A DNA stretch of 64,000 nucleotides from an uncultured Bacteroides sp. (GCA_947074205.1 CAMTOQ010000012.1:1-64000); one strand, 5' to 3'; positions 53,650 to 63,454 are shown, counted from the stretch's first letter. Numbers and translations: made by a program. The notes: generated by a model from the letters alone, not told the origin.

Positions 53650-54233
53650 ATAGCAGCAAATTTACGAATCGACTCGTCCCATACCGGGGTCTGATAGATT
53701 AGTTCTAGCGCCTGCTCGGGCGTGCTGGCCACATGCCATATTTCTCCATGCTCTTTGCGCATAAAGTTCTCGTTGATAGCTGTTTCCAACATCTGCAAAA
53801 GAGGTGTGAAAAAACCGTCGATATTGAGAATCACGATGGGGTTGAGGTAAAGCCCCAACTGTTTCCAAGTGATGATTTCGAGTAGCTCTTCCAATGTGCC
53901 ACAGCCGCCGGGTAGGGCGATGACAGCGTCGCTTAGACTAGCCATCAGCTGTTTGCGTTCGTGCATACTCTCTACTTGGATCAGTTCAGTGAGACCTCTA
54001 TGGTGCCAGTTTTGCTCTACCATGAAAGTAGGTATAACACCCGTCACTTCGCCACCATCGGCAAGGGCTGCATCGGCCACACTACGCATCAAGCCAAGGT
54101 TTCCTGCGCCGTTGACTAGGCGGATATGGTGTTGCGCCAGTAACTTACCCAATTTCTCTGCGGCTAAGAAGTACTTTTCATCTATTTTGGTGCTCGATGC
54201 GCTGTATACGCATATCGATTTTATCTTGTTCAT
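53646..54233 (-). CDS. LOG-family nucleoside monophosphate phosphoribohydrolase-like protein
   Basis: This 195-aa Rossmann-like protein carries the LOG signatures PGGCGTLEE at 108-116 and MHERK at 90-94. LOG enzymes hydrolyse cytokinin nucleotides or related N6-modified or ordinary nucleoside 5'-monophosphates to the base and ribose phosphate. Bacterial substrates are often AMP-like. It starts the chain to DUF4271, hemD and possibly rnpA. Confidence 0.9.
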   Translation of the reverse strand: MNKIKSICVYSASSTKIDEKYFLAAEKLGKLLAQHHIRLVNGAGNLGLMRSVADAALADGGEVTGVIPTFMVEQNWHHRGLTELIQVESMHERKQLMASLSDAVIALPGGCGTLEELLEIITWKQLGLYLNPIVILNIDGFFTPLLQMLETAINENFMRKEHGEIWHVASTPEQALELIYQTPVWDESIRKFAAI

Positions 54234-54266
54234 ATCTTGTTGGAAACTCTTTTGATATTATAACCA

Positions 54267-54301
54267 CAAATGTACACCATTTCGACTGAATATCCATCAA
54301 A
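54267..54301 (-). promoter_or_regulatory. Promoter of the LOG-DUF4271-hemD unit
   Basis: The reverse strand has TACATTTG (54267-54274) and TTTG (54298-54301) with a 23-base spacer, longer than usual, so the -33 assignment is weak. Confidence 0.4.
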
Positions 54302-54327
54302 CTGCAGGTCCGTTTTAGAGCAAAATA

Positions 54328-54365
54328 AGAGGGACTGCACGATGTGGTATCGTTGCAACCCCTCT
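54328..54365 (-). terminator. Probable terminator of the sialate esterase gene
   Basis: A long imperfect stem (54328-54343 with 54349-54365, with bulges) is followed on the reverse strand by ATTTTG. It lies 25 bases after the stop codon of the esterase. Confidence 0.5.
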
Positions 54366-54390
54366 CTATCTTCACTCTGTGTATAGATTT

Positions 54391-56343
54391 CTATTTATCG
54401 GTGCGGAATGGCGCCACGGGCAGGCCGGAGGTGTCAAACAAGTTGCCTTCGGCGTAGTCGCTCCAGTTGTAGCGCACAGCCATTGGCATGGCTACACCAT
54501 CAGCCGAAATAGCTATGGTTGTGGGGTTTAGCCAAGTGGCCTCTCCCAATACAAATTCGCCATTGGGTTTCGCCACAATAAATCCTTTAATTGGCTCTGT
54601 AGGCTTTTCAAGGGGCTGATTGAAGTGTAAGATCACTCTATTGCCATCGATATTGTAGTTGGTCATCACCGGTGCATCGGCTACTATTGGCTTATGATAG
54701 GTGCCACTTAAAGCGTTTAACGCCAGTCTTCGACCCACTTCTTGTTTGTTTTTAGGGTGGATATCGGTGGGATGACCAATATCGGTGGTCACTACCATGC
54801 CGGTGTTGTCTAGATGCAAAGCGTCGGCTTGTGCTTCGCGCAAGAAGGCCCACTGTGAGTTGGGTTGCACCGCCTCGGGCTGTTCGTAGGACGATATTTG
54901 CACGAAGTAGAAGGGGAGGTTAATACCCCACTGTCTGCGCCAGTCGTTGATAAGTGTCTTAAACAGTGTGTTGTACTGCTTGGCACGGCCCACATTCGAT
55001 TCGCCTTGATACCAGATAACTCCTTGTATAGGGAATTTGATCAATGGATACACCATACCGTTGTAGAGCACCGCCGGATGACCGGAATGGTCGGGCGACA
55101 CGGGCATCACGGGCAAATCTTTGCCCATATCAAGACCGATGCGATAGTTCCATTTGCCGGCTAGCGATACGCGCTGACCGTTGCATTCCATATATACGTT
55201 GTTGGCATCGCCATACATACCGCCATCACCTTGTGTATCGGCCACACGCACTGTAATAGTAGATGTTCCGGCTTTGACTAGTGAAGCGGGTATAGTATAA
55301 AGACGATTGATGTTATAGCCTACTGTGGCACCCACCTGTTCACCATCAAAATAGGTGATATCATCATCATCGATTGTTCCTAAGCTCAGCGTAATTGGCT
55401 TTCCGGCCCAGGATGCAGGTATATCTACTCTCTTCTGATACCACAAGATACCATCTAGATTTGACAGATGTTGCTTCTCCCAATAGCCGGGTACGTTGAG
55501 CACATCTTTACTATCATCAGGCCATGCATACGAAGCCCATGAGGGTTGACCCTTGGCCAATCCGGCATCTGATGCCTCGAATTGCGCCGTCCATTCGGCT
55601 ATCTCTTTGCTGTAATTGGCACGAAGCTCAACTTGAGATAGTCCATCTTTCATCTTGTTTAGTTCGTTATCAAAATCGCCCATCAAGGCCAATGACTCTG
55701 CACTTACCCACGCTTCGGCAGGTGTGCCGCCCCAAGAGCAGTCTATCACCCCGATAGGCACTTGCATATCTTTCCATAATTCGCGTGCAAAGAAGTAGGC
55801 CACAGACGAAAATTCTTCGACATATTTTGGAGAGCAAGTTTGCCAGCCATCATAGTTTAGTATCGCCTCTTTGGCAGGTTCAGTATCGGTAGTCTTACGC
55901 ACTTGTAATAGTCTGATATTTGGATAGTTGGCCTCTTCGATTTCTTGCTTGTAGTTGTTCACTTGTCCCCATCCGGCCATAGGCATCTCCATGTTGCTTT
56001 GTCCGGAGCAAAACCAAACTTCGCCCACCATCACATTGTTTAATGTCAGCTTTTCGCCATCGGTAAAAGTTAGCGAGTAGGGGCCTCCGGCAGGCGGTGT
56101 CTGCACGTCAAAGCTAAACGATCCATCGGCGCCCGATCGAACTCGATAGGAAGAGTGGTCCCAACTGGTGATAAGTGTCACATTGCGTTTGGGTTTGGCG
56201 GTACCGCTGATGGTGAGTCTACGATTCTGTTGCAACACCATGTTGTCGGTAAAATAGGAGGGAAGCTGTACCTTGGCCGATGCTAGCGCGGACGAACCCG
56301 CTAAAAGTAGCAACAGACCTACATGTTTGATGAGGTTTTTCAT
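54391..56343 (-). CDS. Sialate O-acetylesterase (SASA/DUF303)
   Basis: This 650-aa exported SGNH hydrolase removes O-acetyl groups from sialic acids or xylan-type glycans. A signal peptide ends near residue 23. The GQSNMEMP block gives nucleophile Ser116; residues 250-400 form an inserted beta-sandwich (galactose-binding-like), and the late DIHPKNKQEVGRR block supplies the Asp-His pair. It is a lone gene between LOG and metK units. Host-mucin glycans are a likely substrate in a gut setting, an inference. Confidence 0.9.
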   Translation of the reverse strand: MKNLIKHVGLLLLLAGSSALASAKVQLPSYFTDNMVLQQNRRLTISGTAKPKRNVTLITSWDHSSYRVRSGADGSFSFDVQTPPAGGPYSLTFTDGEKLTLNNVMVGEVWFCSGQSNMEMPMAGWGQVNNYKQEIEEANYPNIRLLQVRKTTDTEPAKEAILNYDGWQTCSPKYVEEFSSVAYFFARELWKDMQVPIGVIDCSWGGTPAEAWVSAESLALMGDFDNELNKMKDGLSQVELRANYSKEIAEWTAQFEASDAGLAKGQPSWASYAWPDDSKDVLNVPGYWEKQHLSNLDGILWYQKRVDIPASWAGKPITLSLGTIDDDDITYFDGEQVGATVGYNINRLYTIPASLVKAGTSTITVRVADTQGDGGMYGDANNVYMECNGQRVSLAGKWNYRIGLDMGKDLPVMPVSPDHSGHPAVLYNGMVYPLIKFPIQGVIWYQGESNVGRAKQYNTLFKTLINDWRRQWGINLPFYFVQISSYEQPEAVQPNSQWAFLREAQADALHLDNTGMVVTTDIGHPTDIHPKNKQEVGRRLALNALSGTYHKPIVADAPVMTNYNIDGNRVILHFNQPLEKPTEPIKGFIVAKPNGEFVLGEATWLNPTTIAISADGVAMPMAVRYNWSDYAEGNLFDTSGLPVAPFRTDK

Positions 56344-56496
56344 TATGATTGATATTTAAATTAAAGGCTATTTGCGTACGGAGTAGCTAAATTATAGGTT
56401 TTGTTTGTAAGATGCAAACGAATTTCTCGTTTTTCGCTGTCAAGGTGAAATTAGTTGATTTTAAGCCACTTATTTATCTCGTTTTTGCTCGTTTGC

Positions 56497-56572
56497 TGAC
56501 CACGCCTACTCAGCGTGGTGGCAAGGCGTGCTCACCAACGTGGCAAGGCGTGGTCTGCTCGGTGAGTACAGC
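56497..56572. repeat. 22-bp tandem-repeat element, copy B
   Basis: The lead-in TGACCACGCC is identical to that of copy A. Three 22-bp units begin at 56507, 56529 and 56551; the first starts TACTCAGC and matches unit 2 of copy A at about 18 of 22 positions. Units 1 and 2 share GTGGCAAGGCG-like ends. A perfect nine-base inverted repeat GACCACGCC/GGCGTGGTC (56498-56506 with 56547-56555) spans the array. Confidence 0.75.
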
Positions 56573-56599
56573 TATCCACCAATCGGATGAGAAGGGGAT

Positions 56600-56647
56600 A
56601 AAAAATCACCCCCTACAGCTCTCTAATCAGAGAGTGTAAGGGGTGAT
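56600..56647 (-). terminator. Terminator of metK
   Basis: A 13-position stem (56605-56617 with 56635-56647, one mismatch) is topped by an inner six-pair stem and followed on the reverse strand by six T residues (56600-56605). It lies about 40 bases after the metK stop. Confidence 0.8.
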
Positions 56648-56683
56648 ACGTCTTATTAAATAATTGTTGTGTGTGACGAGCTG

Positions 56684-57976
56684 TTATAGAGCAAAGGCTT
56701 CTTTCACCTTGTCTACGTAGTCAAGCTTCTCCCAAGTAAAGAGTTCCACTTCGACCGTTTTGTCGCCTTCGTAGCGCGACTCGAATGTTTTAGTAACCAC
56801 TTGTGGTTCGCGACCCATGTGGCCGTATGCAGCAGTTTCGCTGTAGATAGGATTGCGTAGTTTTAGGCGATCTTCGATAGCTTTAGGACGCATATCAAAG
56901 ATTTCGTCGATTTTCTTAGCGATCTCACCATCAGTCAAGCTAACGTGGCTTGTGCCGTAAGTGTCCACAAAGATATTGATAGGGCGAGCCACACCGATAG
57001 CGTAAGACACCTGTACCAATAATTCGTCGGCTACACCCGCTGCAACAAGGTTTTTAGCGATATGACGAGCAGCATAGGCAGCACTACGGTCTACTTTGCT
57101 AGGGTCTTTGCCCGAGAAAGCACCACCACCGTGAGCGCCTTTACCTCCGTAAGTATCAACAATAATCTTACGACCTGTAAGACCGGTATCTCCGTGAGGA
57201 CCACCGATAACAAACTTGCCGGTAGGATTGACGTGATAGTTGATGTTGTCGTTGAACAACTTCAATACGTCTGGGTGAGTGATTGTCTTGATGACACGTG
57301 GCATCAAGATCTCTATGACATCGTTGCGGATGATAGCTAGCATCTCTTCGTCGGCTTGCAATTGAGCCTCTAGAGAGTTGTTTTTAGCCTCTACAAAGTC
57401 ATCGTGCTGAGTAGACACCACGATAGTGTCGATACGCACAGGACGACGATTGTCATCGTACTCGATAGTAACCTGGCTCTTCGCGTCAGGACGAAGATAT
57501 TCCATTACTTTGCCTTCGCGACGAATTTCGGCCAACACTTGCAAAATGCGGTGTGCCAAGTCGAGCGATAGAGGCATATAGCTTTCTGTCTCGTTGGTAG
57601 CATAGCCAAACATCATACCTTGGTCGCCAGCACCCTGATCCATAGGATCTTCGCGCTCTACACCACGGTTAATGTCGGGGCTTTGTTCGTGGATGGCCGA
57701 AACCACGCCACACGAGTTGCCTTCGAACATGTATTCGGCTTTAGTATAACCGATCTTTTTGATTACCTCGCGTGCCACGAGCTGTAGATCGATGTAAGCC
57801 TCGGTTTTCACTTCTCCAGCAATTACCACCTGACCAGTAGTAACTAATGTTTCGCAAGCTACCTTCGAACTGGGGTCATAGGCCAACAGTTTGTCAAGTA
57901 CAGCGTCCGATATTTGATCGGCCACTTTGTCGGGGTGTCCTTCAGACACCGATTCGGATGTGAATAAGTATCCCAT
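56684..57976 (-). CDS. metK: S-adenosylmethionine synthase
   Basis: MetK makes S-adenosylmethionine from methionine and ATP. The 430-aa protein has [18 protein letters not shown] at 11-28, [12 protein letters not shown] as the adenine and methionine signature, and [18 protein letters not shown] as the phosphate loop. Length is slightly above the 380-400 typical of E. coli, due to insertions usual in Bacteroidetes. It is preceded by a long leader and followed by a strong terminator, so it is a single-gene unit. Confidence 0.97.
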   Translation of the reverse strand: MGYLFTSESVSEGHPDKVADQISDAVLDKLLAYDPSSKVACETLVTTGQVVIAGEVKTEAYIDLQLVAREVIKKIGYTKAEYMFEGNSCGVVSAIHEQSPDINRGVEREDPMDQGAGDQGMMFGYATNETESYMPLSLDLAHRILQVLAEIRREGKVMEYLRPDAKSQVTIEYDDNRRPVRIDTIVVSTQHDDFVEAKNNSLEAQLQADEEMLAIIRNDVIEILMPRVIKTITHPDVLKLFNDNINYHVNPTGKFVIGGPHGDTGLTGRKIIVDTYGGKGAHGGGAFSGKDPSKVDRSAAYAARHIAKNLVAAGVADELLVQVSYAIGVARPINIFVDTYGTSHVSLTDGEIAKKIDEIFDMRPKAIEDRLKLRNPIYSETAAYGHMGREPQVVTKTFESRYEGDKTVEVELFTWEKLDYVDKVKEAFAL

Positions 57977-58147
57977 AATTGAAATTATGAATGATTAATT
58001 AATTAAATACGAAAAATGAGTGTAGCCTGAAGACGTGAGTAGTGTGCAGATAAGCGCGTGCTCGTTGAGCAAGTCGCCGAAAAGAAGCGTGGTTTTAGCA
58101 TTTTTTTCTGTGGTTGCAAGCTACTCAAATCTTTCCACATTCTATTT
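57977..58147 (-). promoter_or_regulatory. Long structured leader of metK
   Basis: About 170 bases separate the predicted start of transcription from the metK ATG. A seven-pair long-range stem (58036-58042 with 58122-58128) can bring the ends together around an inner hairpin (58059-58063 with 58067-58071). It does not match SAM-I, SAM-II or S(MK) consensus as I know them. A role as SAM-sensing leader is speculation; part of it also resembles a degenerate copy of the 22-bp repeat. Confidence 0.35.
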
Positions 58148-58154
58148 TCGACTG

Positions 58155-58184
58155 CAAAGATAGATATATTCTTAGTATTAACAA
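58155..58184 (-). promoter_or_regulatory. Promoter of metK
   Basis: The reverse strand has TATCTTTG (58155-58162) and TTG (58182-58184), spacer 19, within the Bacteroidetes consensus range. Confidence 0.6.
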
Positions 58185-58253
58185 TTAGTCTGTACGATAT
58201 TTAACGCTATCCTACCTATTTTTCACACTGTAAGAGGTCGATAAATAGGGCGA

Positions 58254-58715
58254 TTAGTCCAGCTTTTCGAGTAGCTCGAGCATAGTTTTGCCCAACAGTG
58301 GATGTAACAAATGGGGCGCTATCTCGGCCAATGGCTCCATCACAAACCGGCGTTCGGTCATCAACGGGTGGGGTAGCGTTAGTCGCTCAGTATCAATAGT
58401 TAAATTGTCGATAAGAAGTAGGTCGATATCTATGATGCGATCGCTATAAACTCGGTTGGACGACTTTATCAATCGGCCCAAGTGGCGCTCGATGTCTTGG
58501 GTAATATCGAGAATATCTAGAGGTGATAGGGTGGTATCTACCGCTACGGCTGCATTCAAAAAGGAGTTGTCCGAATCGAAACCCCATGGAGCGGTAACGT
58601 AAAAAGCGGAGAGGGAAATTACTTTCCCAATCCGCTCCTCTATATGTTGAACAGCCATCCGTAGATTCTGCTCTTTATCGCCTAAGTTTGTTCCTAAACT
58701 GAAATAAACTATCAT
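58254..58715 (-). CDS. folK: 6-hydroxymethyl-7,8-dihydropterin pyrophosphokinase
   Basis: FolK transfers pyrophosphate from ATP to hydroxymethyl-dihydropterin in folate synthesis. The 153-aa protein has the opening FSLGTNLGDKEQNL, APWGFDSDNSFLNAA and the metal-binding DRIIDIDLLLID (Asp pair), followed by LPHPLMTERRFV. It is the last gene of the envelope/tRNA cluster, nine bases after queA; downstream lies the metK unit. Confidence 0.95.
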   Translation of the reverse strand: MIVYFSLGTNLGDKEQNLRMAVQHIEERIGKVISLSAFYVTAPWGFDSDNSFLNAAVAVDTTLSPLDILDITQDIERHLGRLIKSSNRVYSDRIIDIDLLLIDNLTIDTERLTLPHPLMTERRFVMEPLAEIAPHLLHPLLGKTMLELLEKLD

Positions 58716-58723
58716 TGCCTAGA

Positions 58724-59779
58724 TTAGTCGACAATCAACATAGCATCGCCATATGTACCAAAGCGATAGCCCTCTTTCAATGCCACATCATAGGCATTCA
58801 TCACATAGTCGTAACCACCAAATGCTGCTGTTACCATCAACAAGGTTGAGTAAGGCATGTGGAAGTTAGATATCATCGAGTTGGCCACAGTAAACTCGTA
58901 AGGAGGGAAGATGAACTTGTTGGTCCAACCTTCGTACTCTTTCAAACGACCGTCTGTGCTCACAGTGCTCTCGATGGCACGCATCACAGTAGTACCTACG
59001 GCACATACGTTGCGACCGGCATCTTTAGCAGCGTTTACCATCTTCACTGCCGTAGAGTCAACTTTCATCTGCTCAGAGTCAGTCTTGTGCTTGGTCAAGT
59101 CTTCTACATCAATCTCACGGAAGTTACCAAGACCGGCGTGCAAAGTGATGAATGCGAAGTCGATACCACGGATCTCCATACGCTTCATCAACTCGCGGCT
59201 GAAGTGTAGATTAGCTGTAGGAGCTGTAACAGCACCTTCGTTCTTAGCGAAAATCGACTGGAAACGATCAGCATCATCCTCTTCTACAGGACGGTTGATA
59301 ATAGAGTGAGGCAGTGGAGTCTCGCCCAAAGCATAAAGCGCTTTCTTAAATTCTTCGTGCGATCCGTCGTAAAGGAAACGCAATGTACGACCACGAGAGG
59401 TAGTGTTGTCAATCACTTCGGCTACCATCGAATCGTCTTCGCCAAAGTAAAGCTTGTTGCCAATACGAATCTTACGTGCAGGATCTACCAATACATCCCA
59501 TAGGCGCAATTCTTCGTTGAGCTCGCGCAAAAGGAATACTTCGATGCGTGCACCTGTCTTTTCCTTGTTGCCGTAGAGACGTGCAGGAAACACCTTTGTA
59601 TCGTTAAAGATGAAAACATCTTTATCGTCAAAATAGTCAAGAATGTCTTTGAACACTTTGTGTTCGATTTCGCCAGTCTTGCGGTGCAAAACCATCAGGC
59701 GCGATTCATCTCTAAACTTAGTAGGATGCAACGCGATTCTTTCCTCAGGCAATTTGAATTTAAATTGTGACAGCTTCAT
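58724..59779 (-). CDS. queA: S-adenosylmethionine:tRNA ribosyltransferase-isomerase
   Basis: QueA transfers the ribosyl part of SAM to preQ1 in tRNA to form epoxyqueuosine, the substrate of QueG. The 351-aa protein has the start [41 protein letters not shown], and [16 protein letters not shown] near the C-terminus. A GGAGG sequence ten bases before the ATG is an unusual Shine-Dalgarno for this phylum. It sits between truB and folK; metK, source of its SAM co-substrate, is nearby. Confidence 0.96.
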   Translation of the reverse strand: MKLSQFKFKLPEERIALHPTKFRDESRLMVLHRKTGEIEHKVFKDILDYFDDKDVFIFNDTKVFPARLYGNKEKTGARIEVFLLRELNEELRLWDVLVDPARKIRIGNKLYFGEDDSMVAEVIDNTTSRGRTLRFLYDGSHEEFKKALYALGETPLPHSIINRPVEEDDADRFQSIFAKNEGAVTAPTANLHFSRELMKRMEIRGIDFAFITLHAGLGNFREIDVEDLTKHKTDSEQMKVDSTAVKMVNAAKDAGRNVCAVGTTVMRAIESTVSTDGRLKEYEGWTNKFIFPPYEFTVANSMISNFHMPYSTLLMVTAAFGGYDYVMNAYDVALKEGYRFGTYGDAMLIVD

Positions 59780-59802
59780 ATAATTTATACCTCCGTATTT
59801 AT

Positions 59803-60507
59803 TTAGTTTTCTTCTGTTATAATCTCTTGCTTATCCAGCCATTCGGGGAACGACATAGGATCTTGGCAGTCGGCTAGGGTTATATCGCCCACGCGGGTAC
59901 GAATAAGTCCTGTGAGGTGACCACCGCTGTTCAATGCCTCGCCAATGTCGCGAGCCAAAGCGCGGATATAAGTACCTTTGCTGCACACCACACGCACCAC
60001 AATGGTAGGTAGGTTGCACTCCACTAGCTCAATCTCGTCAATCACCAATAGCTTTGGCTTTAGCTCCACCTCTTCGCCTGCGCGAGCCAAGTCGTAGGCA
60101 CGTTTGCCGTCTACCTTGCAAGCCGAGAAGGTGGGGGGCACTTGCCAAATCTCTCCCACGAAGCGCGTTAGTGTTTCTTCAACAAGCTCACGCGTAATAT
60201 GTTCAGTAGGATAGGTCTTATCTATCTCATGTTCAAGGTCAAACGATGGAGTAGTGGCACCCAATTGAATGGTAGCTATGTACTCTTTTGTTTGATACTG
60301 AAACTCTTCGATTCGTTTTGTAGCCTTCCCGGTACAAACTATCATCACTCCTGTGGCCAATGGGTCCAATGTTCCGGCATGGCCAACCTTCAACTTTTTT
60401 ACCTTGAGCCGACGACAAATATGGTAGCGCACATTGCCTACCAATTTGAACGAAGTCCACTCTAAAGGTTTATTAAAATAAAGGACTTCTCCTTGTTTAA
60501 AATTCAT
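59803..60507 (-). CDS. truB: tRNA pseudouridine(55) synthase
   Basis: TruB converts U55 in the T-loop of tRNAs to pseudouridine. The 234-aa protein has the catalytic Asp48 in [12 protein letters not shown], KxY-type Tyr in KRAYDLAR, and [19 protein letters not shown]. The C-terminal PUA domain is short or absent, as usual for many Bacteroidetes. It lies between uppP (six bases) and queA. Confidence 0.96.
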   Translation of the reverse strand: MNFKQGEVLYFNKPLEWTSFKLVGNVRYHICRRLKVKKLKVGHAGTLDPLATGVMIVCTGKATKRIEEFQYQTKEYIATIQLGATTPSFDLEHEIDKTYPTEHITRELVEETLTRFVGEIWQVPPTFSACKVDGKRAYDLARAGEEVELKPKLLVIDEIELVECNLPTIVVRVVCSKGTYIRALARDIGEALNSGGHLTGLIRTRVGDITLADCQDPMSFPEWLDKQEIITEEN

Positions 60508-60513
60508 CTAGTA

Positions 60514-61314
60514 TTATTGAAACAGCGAAAAGACGAGAGTTGCAATACCCACAACACCACAATAGATGGCAAAGTAGATCAGCTTTCCTCTTTTCACAAT
60601 ATTAATCATCCATTTACATGCCACACATCCACCAATGAATGCGGCAATAAAACCTACAACAAGCGATAGAGTAGGGATGTTTTCCGAGAACGCCTCACCT
60701 TTCATCATTTTAAGACTATCTAGTAAAGCTTCACCAAGAATGGGAGGAATTACCATCAAGAAAGAAAACTGCGCCACAGAGGCCTTCTTGTTGCCAAGAA
60801 GCAAACCTGTAGCAATGGTGCTACCCGAACGCGATAGACCGGGTAATACAGCGCAAGCCTGAGCTAGACCGATGATGAACGAGTCTCTCATTGAGATATT
60901 TTCTTTCTCTTTGGGCTTGTAGAAGTAAGAGAAAGATAGCAATGCTGCAGTAACCAATAGCATACAGCCTACAATAGTCAATCCCGAGCCAAAGATGGCC
61001 TCTACATAGTCTTTCAAGAAGAATCCTACAATCATAATCGGTATCATCGAGATAAGGATATTGATGACATATTTCGTCTCATCGTTGAGCTGGAACTTAA
61101 ACAGTCCACGAAATATCCAGTCGATCTCTTTCCATAAGATAACCAATGTACTCAACACGGTAGCCACATGGACCACGATGGTGAATGACAAACTCTCTTC
61201 TCCTTCAATTCCAAAAAATGCCGAGCCGATAGCCAAATGGCCGCTACTGCTCACAGGCAAATACTCAGTGAATCCTTGGATCAAGCCAAGGATAAGCGCT
61301 TCAAACCACTCCAT
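60514..61314 (-). CDS. uppP: Undecaprenyl-diphosphatase
   Basis: UppP (BacA) dephosphorylates undecaprenyl diphosphate to recycle the lipid carrier for peptidoglycan and other glycans. The 266-aa protein has eight or so transmembrane segments, with the two catalytic blocks [11 protein letters not shown] at about 17-27 and [10 protein letters not shown] in the second half. It sits between the DUF3098 gene and truB, 30 bases after the former. Confidence 0.96.
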   Translation of the reverse strand: MEWFEALILGLIQGFTEYLPVSSSGHLAIGSAFFGIEGEESLSFTIVVHVATVLSTLVILWKEIDWIFRGLFKFQLNDETKYVINILISMIPIMIVGFFLKDYVEAIFGSGLTIVGCMLLVTAALLSFSYFYKPKEKENISMRDSFIIGLAQACAVLPGLSRSGSTIATGLLLGNKKASVAQFSFLMVIPPILGEALLDSLKMMKGEAFSENIPTLSLVVGFIAAFIGGCVACKWMINIVKRGKLIYFAIYCGVVGIATLVFSLFQ

Positions 61315-61344
61315 TGTTGTACTTTTCTATAGTTTTATCGTTAG

Positions 61345-61626
61345 TTATTTTGCTTTGGGCTTGCGCAACACAGCATAAATCATGAACACGAAGCCGATGA
61401 AGCAGGTCACAGGTGCTACTTTGATGCGTCGCACGCTAAAGATATCGGGTTCAAAATGTGTTTCGGTCGATGAAGGACCAGCCATTAGCAGTAAGCCAAG
61501 AATGATAATAGCCATACCAACAGCTAGCAAGATAAAGTTGGTCTTATCGAAAGCCATCTTCTTTCTCTCTTCGGCCAGATTATCTGAATCGTTTTGCTTT
61601 AAAGAAGCATTTAGGTTCTTATTCAT
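61345..61626 (-). CDS. DUF3098 small membrane protein
   Basis: This 93-aa protein has a charged N-terminus and two transmembrane helices (about 31-48 and 68-86). The pattern LLAVGMAIIILGLLLMAG followed by EPDIFSVRRIKVAPVTCFIGF is typical of DUF3098, a Bacteroidetes family always found between ftsX and uppP. Its function is unknown; the context suggests cell-envelope work with FtsX. Confidence 0.9.
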   Translation of the reverse strand: MNKNLNASLKQNDSDNLAEERKKMAFDKTNFILLAVGMAIIILGLLLMAGPSSTETHFEPDIFSVRRIKVAPVTCFIGFVFMIYAVLRKPKAK

Positions 61627-61670
61627 ATCATTATAATTAATTCTTTCTATTTATTTGGGGCGATTGATCC

Positions 61671-62555
61671 CTACACAAGGTAAAGGTCGTTCTCTTTCAT
61701 GCGCAAGAAGCGGTTGATAGAGATATAGGCACAGAGGTAGCTGATAAGGATACCAAACAGCATTACTAGTACCCAAATGGTAATCATCAGCTCTAGCGTT
61801 ATGATTTGCGCCAAGTCTGGAGCAAAATCTAGTAGCCAGCAGATACCTCCCGCTAGTGCTACGTCGGCTAAGAAAGCAGCCACCATGCCGTTGCGAACAT
61901 GTTGACGCAAGAACGGACGACGGATAAAGCTCCAATTGGCTCCTACCAACTTCATTGTGTGAATGGTGAAGCGCTTAGCATAGATGGTGAGGCGTATCGT
62001 GTTGTTGATCAATGCGAAAGAGATCAAAGTGAGCAAGGCGGCCAAGCCCAGCAGCACCAGGGTAATGTTTCGTATATTCTCATTCACGAGGTCTATCAGC
62101 TCTTGCTTATAGAGCACATCCTGAATGTTGGTGTTCTTTTTTAGCTGTTTCTCGATCATTGCCACGCTATCGGCATTGGCATAGTCGGAGTTGAGCTTTA
62201 TTTCGAGTGAAGCAGTAAACGGGTTGCGACCTAGAAACTCACTGGGGTCGGAGCCCAAAGCCTCGGTCTGTTCGGCCAACGCTTGTTCTTTCGATATATA
62301 CTCAGAGCTTTTAACGTAAGAAGTGGCATCTATCTGTTTCTGAAGTTTCAGAATGTCGGCCTCCTTCATGTCGTCACTTATCAGTATGGAGAAGTTGATG
62401 TTTTCTCGCACATACACCGACAAGTTGTGAGCCGTGAATACAAAGAAAAGTACCAATCCGAGGAGGATTAGAACCATCGTTGTGTTGATCGTTGCCGTGA
62501 TGCGCTGCATGCCTAAGCCGCTTCTCTTTTTGCGCGTACGATTGTGTTTACTCAT
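61671..62555 (-). CDS. ftsX: Cell-division permease FtsX
   Basis: FtsX is the membrane partner of the ATPase FtsE, which regulates septal peptidoglycan hydrolases. The 294-aa protein has one N-terminal transmembrane helix (about 22-42), an extracytoplasmic domain (50-165), and three C-terminal helices. ALINNTIRLTIYAKRFTIHTMKLVGA is the conserved coupling region. ftsE is not in the adjacent gene position, as is common in this phylum. The methyltransferase gene precedes it by nine bases. Confidence 0.92.
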   Translation of the reverse strand: MSKHNRTRKKRSGLGMQRITATINTTMVLILLGLVLFFVFTAHNLSVYVRENINFSILISDDMKEADILKLQKQIDATSYVKSSEYISKEQALAEQTEALGSDPSEFLGRNPFTASLEIKLNSDYANADSVAMIEKQLKKNTNIQDVLYKQELIDLVNENIRNITLVLLGLAALLTLISFALINNTIRLTIYAKRFTIHTMKLVGANWSFIRRPFLRQHVRNGMVAAFLADVALAGGICWLLDFAPDLAQIITLELMITIWVLVMLFGILISYLCAYISINRFLRMKENDLYLV

Positions 62556-62563
62556 TACAAATA

Positions 62564-63454
62564 TTACTTCTTCCTGAATATATAGATCATTGAACTGCTC
62601 TTTTTCTTATCGCTGATAGCTTGCAAAGCTGCTTTTGCACCGGTCCATACCCCGCGAGCAAACGCTAAGTTATTCTTTTGGTTCTTTTCGCTAAGAATCG
62701 ATACATAGAATCCATCGTAAGGCATAGGGTGGCATCCCGTCAATTTAAAACCATGTTTCATGGCAAACTGTGTGATGCTTTTGGGTGTGAAGTGCCACAA
62801 GTGTCGGGGCACATCGTAGGCAGCCCAGTGGTCGCCATAAGCTTCTGCATCGTATGAACCGCTGTTGGGTACAGCCACTACTAGTATGCCATCGTCCGAA
62901 AGCAAGTTGTGCAAATGGGCCCAAAGCTTATTGATGGGTTCAATATGTTCCATAACGTGCCACATGGTTATCACGTCGAATGAGTCGGCAGGGAAGGTAT
63001 AGAGCGCTTCATCGGGTTGCACCTCCAACTCGAAGTTGTCGAGGGCAAACTGTCGGGCTGCTTCGCTCTTCTCTACGGCCTGTACATCCCAGCCTAAAAG
63101 CTTCATAGTAATGGCAAAATAACCTGTTCCCGTACCAATATCCAACAACCGCCCTTTACGACAATTGGCCTCACGCGATACTAGGATTGCTTTTTTCTTC
63201 AGCATTTTACGGCGCACGTTGTGGTAGAGGATATTCATAGGGCCTAGCTTGGTATTGCTATGCGAGATGTAGTCGGGCGAATCGTAGTAGGGCCCAATCT
63301 CTGACTCCGAAGGGGCATTTTGCGTAAACTTAAAGCCGCAAGACAAGCACGATACAACATCGAACTCTTCACCAGTAGCAAAATAATCCCTGCAAGAGTT
63401 CTCGTGCTTAAACTGGGTGTTGCCACATAACGGACATTCTGTGATTACAAGCAT
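62564..63454 (-). CDS. Class I SAM methyltransferase with N-terminal zinc ribbon
   Basis: This 296-aa protein has a zinc-ribbon-like start (Cys7, Cys10, Cys36, Cys39) followed by a Methyltransf_23-type domain with RLLDIGTGTGYFAI as the SAM-binding loop and the later VITMWHVMEHIEP. Such proteins methylate sugars or lipids in polysaccharide synthesis or small molecules; the substrate is not indicated. It heads the run to ftsX and uppP, suggesting an envelope role. Confidence 0.82.
   Translation of the reverse strand: MLVITECPLCGNTQFKHENSCRDYFATGEEFDVVSCLSCGFKFTQNAPSESEIGPYYDSPDYISHSNTKLGPMNILYHNVRRKMLKKKAILVSREANCRKGRLLDIGTGTGYFAITMKLLGWDVQAVEKSEAARQFALDNFELEVQPDEALYTFPADSFDVITMWHVMEHIEPINKLWAHLHNLLSDDGILVVAVPNSGSYDAEAYGDHWAAYDVPRHLWHFTPKSITQFAMKHGFKLTGCHPMPYDGFYVSILSEKNQKNNLAFARGVWTGAKAALQAISDKKKSSSMIYIFRKK

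Larger units (their letters stand above)
56344..56683. other. Intergenic region with repeat element B
   Basis: This 340-base gap holds the esterase upstream region on the left (no exact promoter box found), a GC-rich 22-bp tandem array in the middle, and the metK terminator on the right. No gene is seen. Confidence 0.6.

Noticed and set aside
57977..58147. Known SAM riboswitch upstream of metK.
   Set aside because: No match to the SAM-I, SAM-II or S(MK) consensus features I know was visible, so only a general leader is reported.
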